From Nostoc sp. CHAB 5834 (lineage in GTDB: Bacteria; Cyanobacteriota; Cyanobacteriia; Cyanobacteriales; Nostocaceae): DNA of 5,439 nt. Position 1 is the stretch's first letter, and every line of letters starts with the position of its first letter. The notes beneath the pieces are model-generated. The model saw only the letters and a program-made list of their open reading frames with translations. It was not told where the DNA came from and did not search any database. Shown here piece by piece: positions 5,223 through 5,439 of the stretch. The stretch lies in the NCBI GenBank assembly GCA_020829485.1, contig JAIVFU010000278.1, forward strand, positions 1-5,439. Direction: 5' to 3'. A program made the translations under genes and the position numbers.

Positions 5223-5439
5223 CGTGCTACTCCTACATTTAGCCCGGCGGTCAGGCGCTTTCTTGCCGGAACCATCGTAGCTTCCGGCAAACGAAGCCAG
5301 CCGTAAATATCGATCAATGTTCGGTAAAAAGCGTTTGTAAAGCCTGCCGAACAAAAAACGATGCCTGATTCTTGACCGGCAGTGGTGTTCAAACCAGCCG
5401 CCAACAGGTGAAAGTCGGCCAGAGGCTGAAGCGTGGATG
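5219..5439 (-). CDS. Possible C-terminal end of an upstream gene (partial, unrecognised)
   Basis: One minus-strand frame is open from the right edge to a TGA at 5219-5221, giving about 73 residues. They read STLQPLADFHLLAAGLN, then a hydrophobic stretch GIVFCSAGFTNAFY, then YGWLRLPEA and ending TAGLNVGVAR. The TGA overlaps the TTG start of porQ (TTGA), an arrangement typical of coupled genes. I do not recognise the family. Codon use does not clearly single out this frame, and a candidate porQ promoter lies inside it, so it could also be non-coding upstream DNA. Confidence 0.4.
   Translation of the reverse strand, partial: STLQPLADFHLLAAGLNTTAGQESGIVFCSAGFTNAFYRTLIDIYGWLRLPEATMVPARKRLTAGLNVGVAR
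5230..5234 (-). promoter_or_regulatory. AGGAG ribosome-binding site supporting the TTG start of porQ
   Basis: On the minus strand AGGAG lies 7 bases ahead of the TTG at 5222-5220. Shine-Dalgarno sequences are uncommon in this phylum, so a well-placed one ahead of a non-ATG codon and a signal peptide supports this start. Confidence 0.5.
5263..5290. repeat. 9-bp inverted repeat in the porQ upstream region
   Basis: TTGCCGGAA (5263-5271) and its perfect reverse complement TTCCGGCAA (5282-5290) flank a 10-base spacer. It overlaps the candidate -7 element and predicted start of transcription, so it could be an operator. As RNA it would be a hairpin without a U tract. Confidence 0.4.
5288..5317 (-). 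promoter_or_regulatory. Candidate Bacteroidota-type promoter for porQ
   Basis: On the minus strand TTG (5317-5315) is followed after 19 bases by TTCGTTTG (5295-5288), one base off the TAnnTTTG -7 consensus of Bacteroidota sigma-70. Transcription would begin near 5281, about 60 bases before the TTG start codon. If the upstream frame is a real gene, this promoter is internal to it. Confidence 0.35.

Noticed and set aside
4218..5306. Plus-strand frames opposite porQ (4218-4916, 4956-5306)
   Set aside because: They are antisense to porQ, with biased composition from GC-rich third positions and no recognisable domain.
1..5439. CRISPR array, tRNA, rRNA or insertion sequence
   Set aside because: No spaced direct repeats, cloverleaf, rRNA signature or transposase was seen in any part of the window.

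Overview
The window looks like a piece of a Bacteroidota chromosome, most likely from the Cytophagales (Spirosoma-like). It carries a PorQ-type protein of the type IX secretion system, which is restricted to this phylum, and a GC-rich housekeeping block. The peptide precursor on the left has a leader resembling the 'GG-Bacteroidales' natural product family. Genus-level placement is inference.

Right two thirds (about 2130-5439, minus strand, GC-rich) are core genome. Reading in the direction of transcription there is a possible gene end (right edge to 5219), porQ (start best placed at a TTG at 5222), kdsC 15 bases later, a REP-like palindrome at the kdsC stop, then hslU (HslUV protease ATPase) ending at a long hairpin. 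porQ serves type IX secretion, kdsC makes the Kdo needed for the outer-membrane lipid A core, and hslU serves cytoplasmic protein quality control.

The left part is different in base composition. From 1 to about 1365 the DNA is strikingly AT-rich and carries a compact minus-strand cassette. It starts with a 49-codon gene (1215-1364) for a double-glycine leader peptide with a 20-residue, Pro-rich, two-Cys core. Two perfect hairpins follow. Next comes a ThiF/E1-like protein (98-1108) with an N-terminal region that looks like a RiPP leader-binding domain. Overlapping its end is the start of an exported protein cut off by the window edge (1-135). I read this as a small RiPP (ribosomally made, modified peptide) biosynthetic locus, and it is the most interesting part of the window.

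Between the two parts lies a plus-strand XRE-family regulator (1568-1972), divergent from the peptide cassette and separated from it by about 200 bases, so it is a candidate regulator. A transporter, leader peptidase or YcaO/radical-SAM partner is not in the window and would have to lie beyond the left edge, if present.
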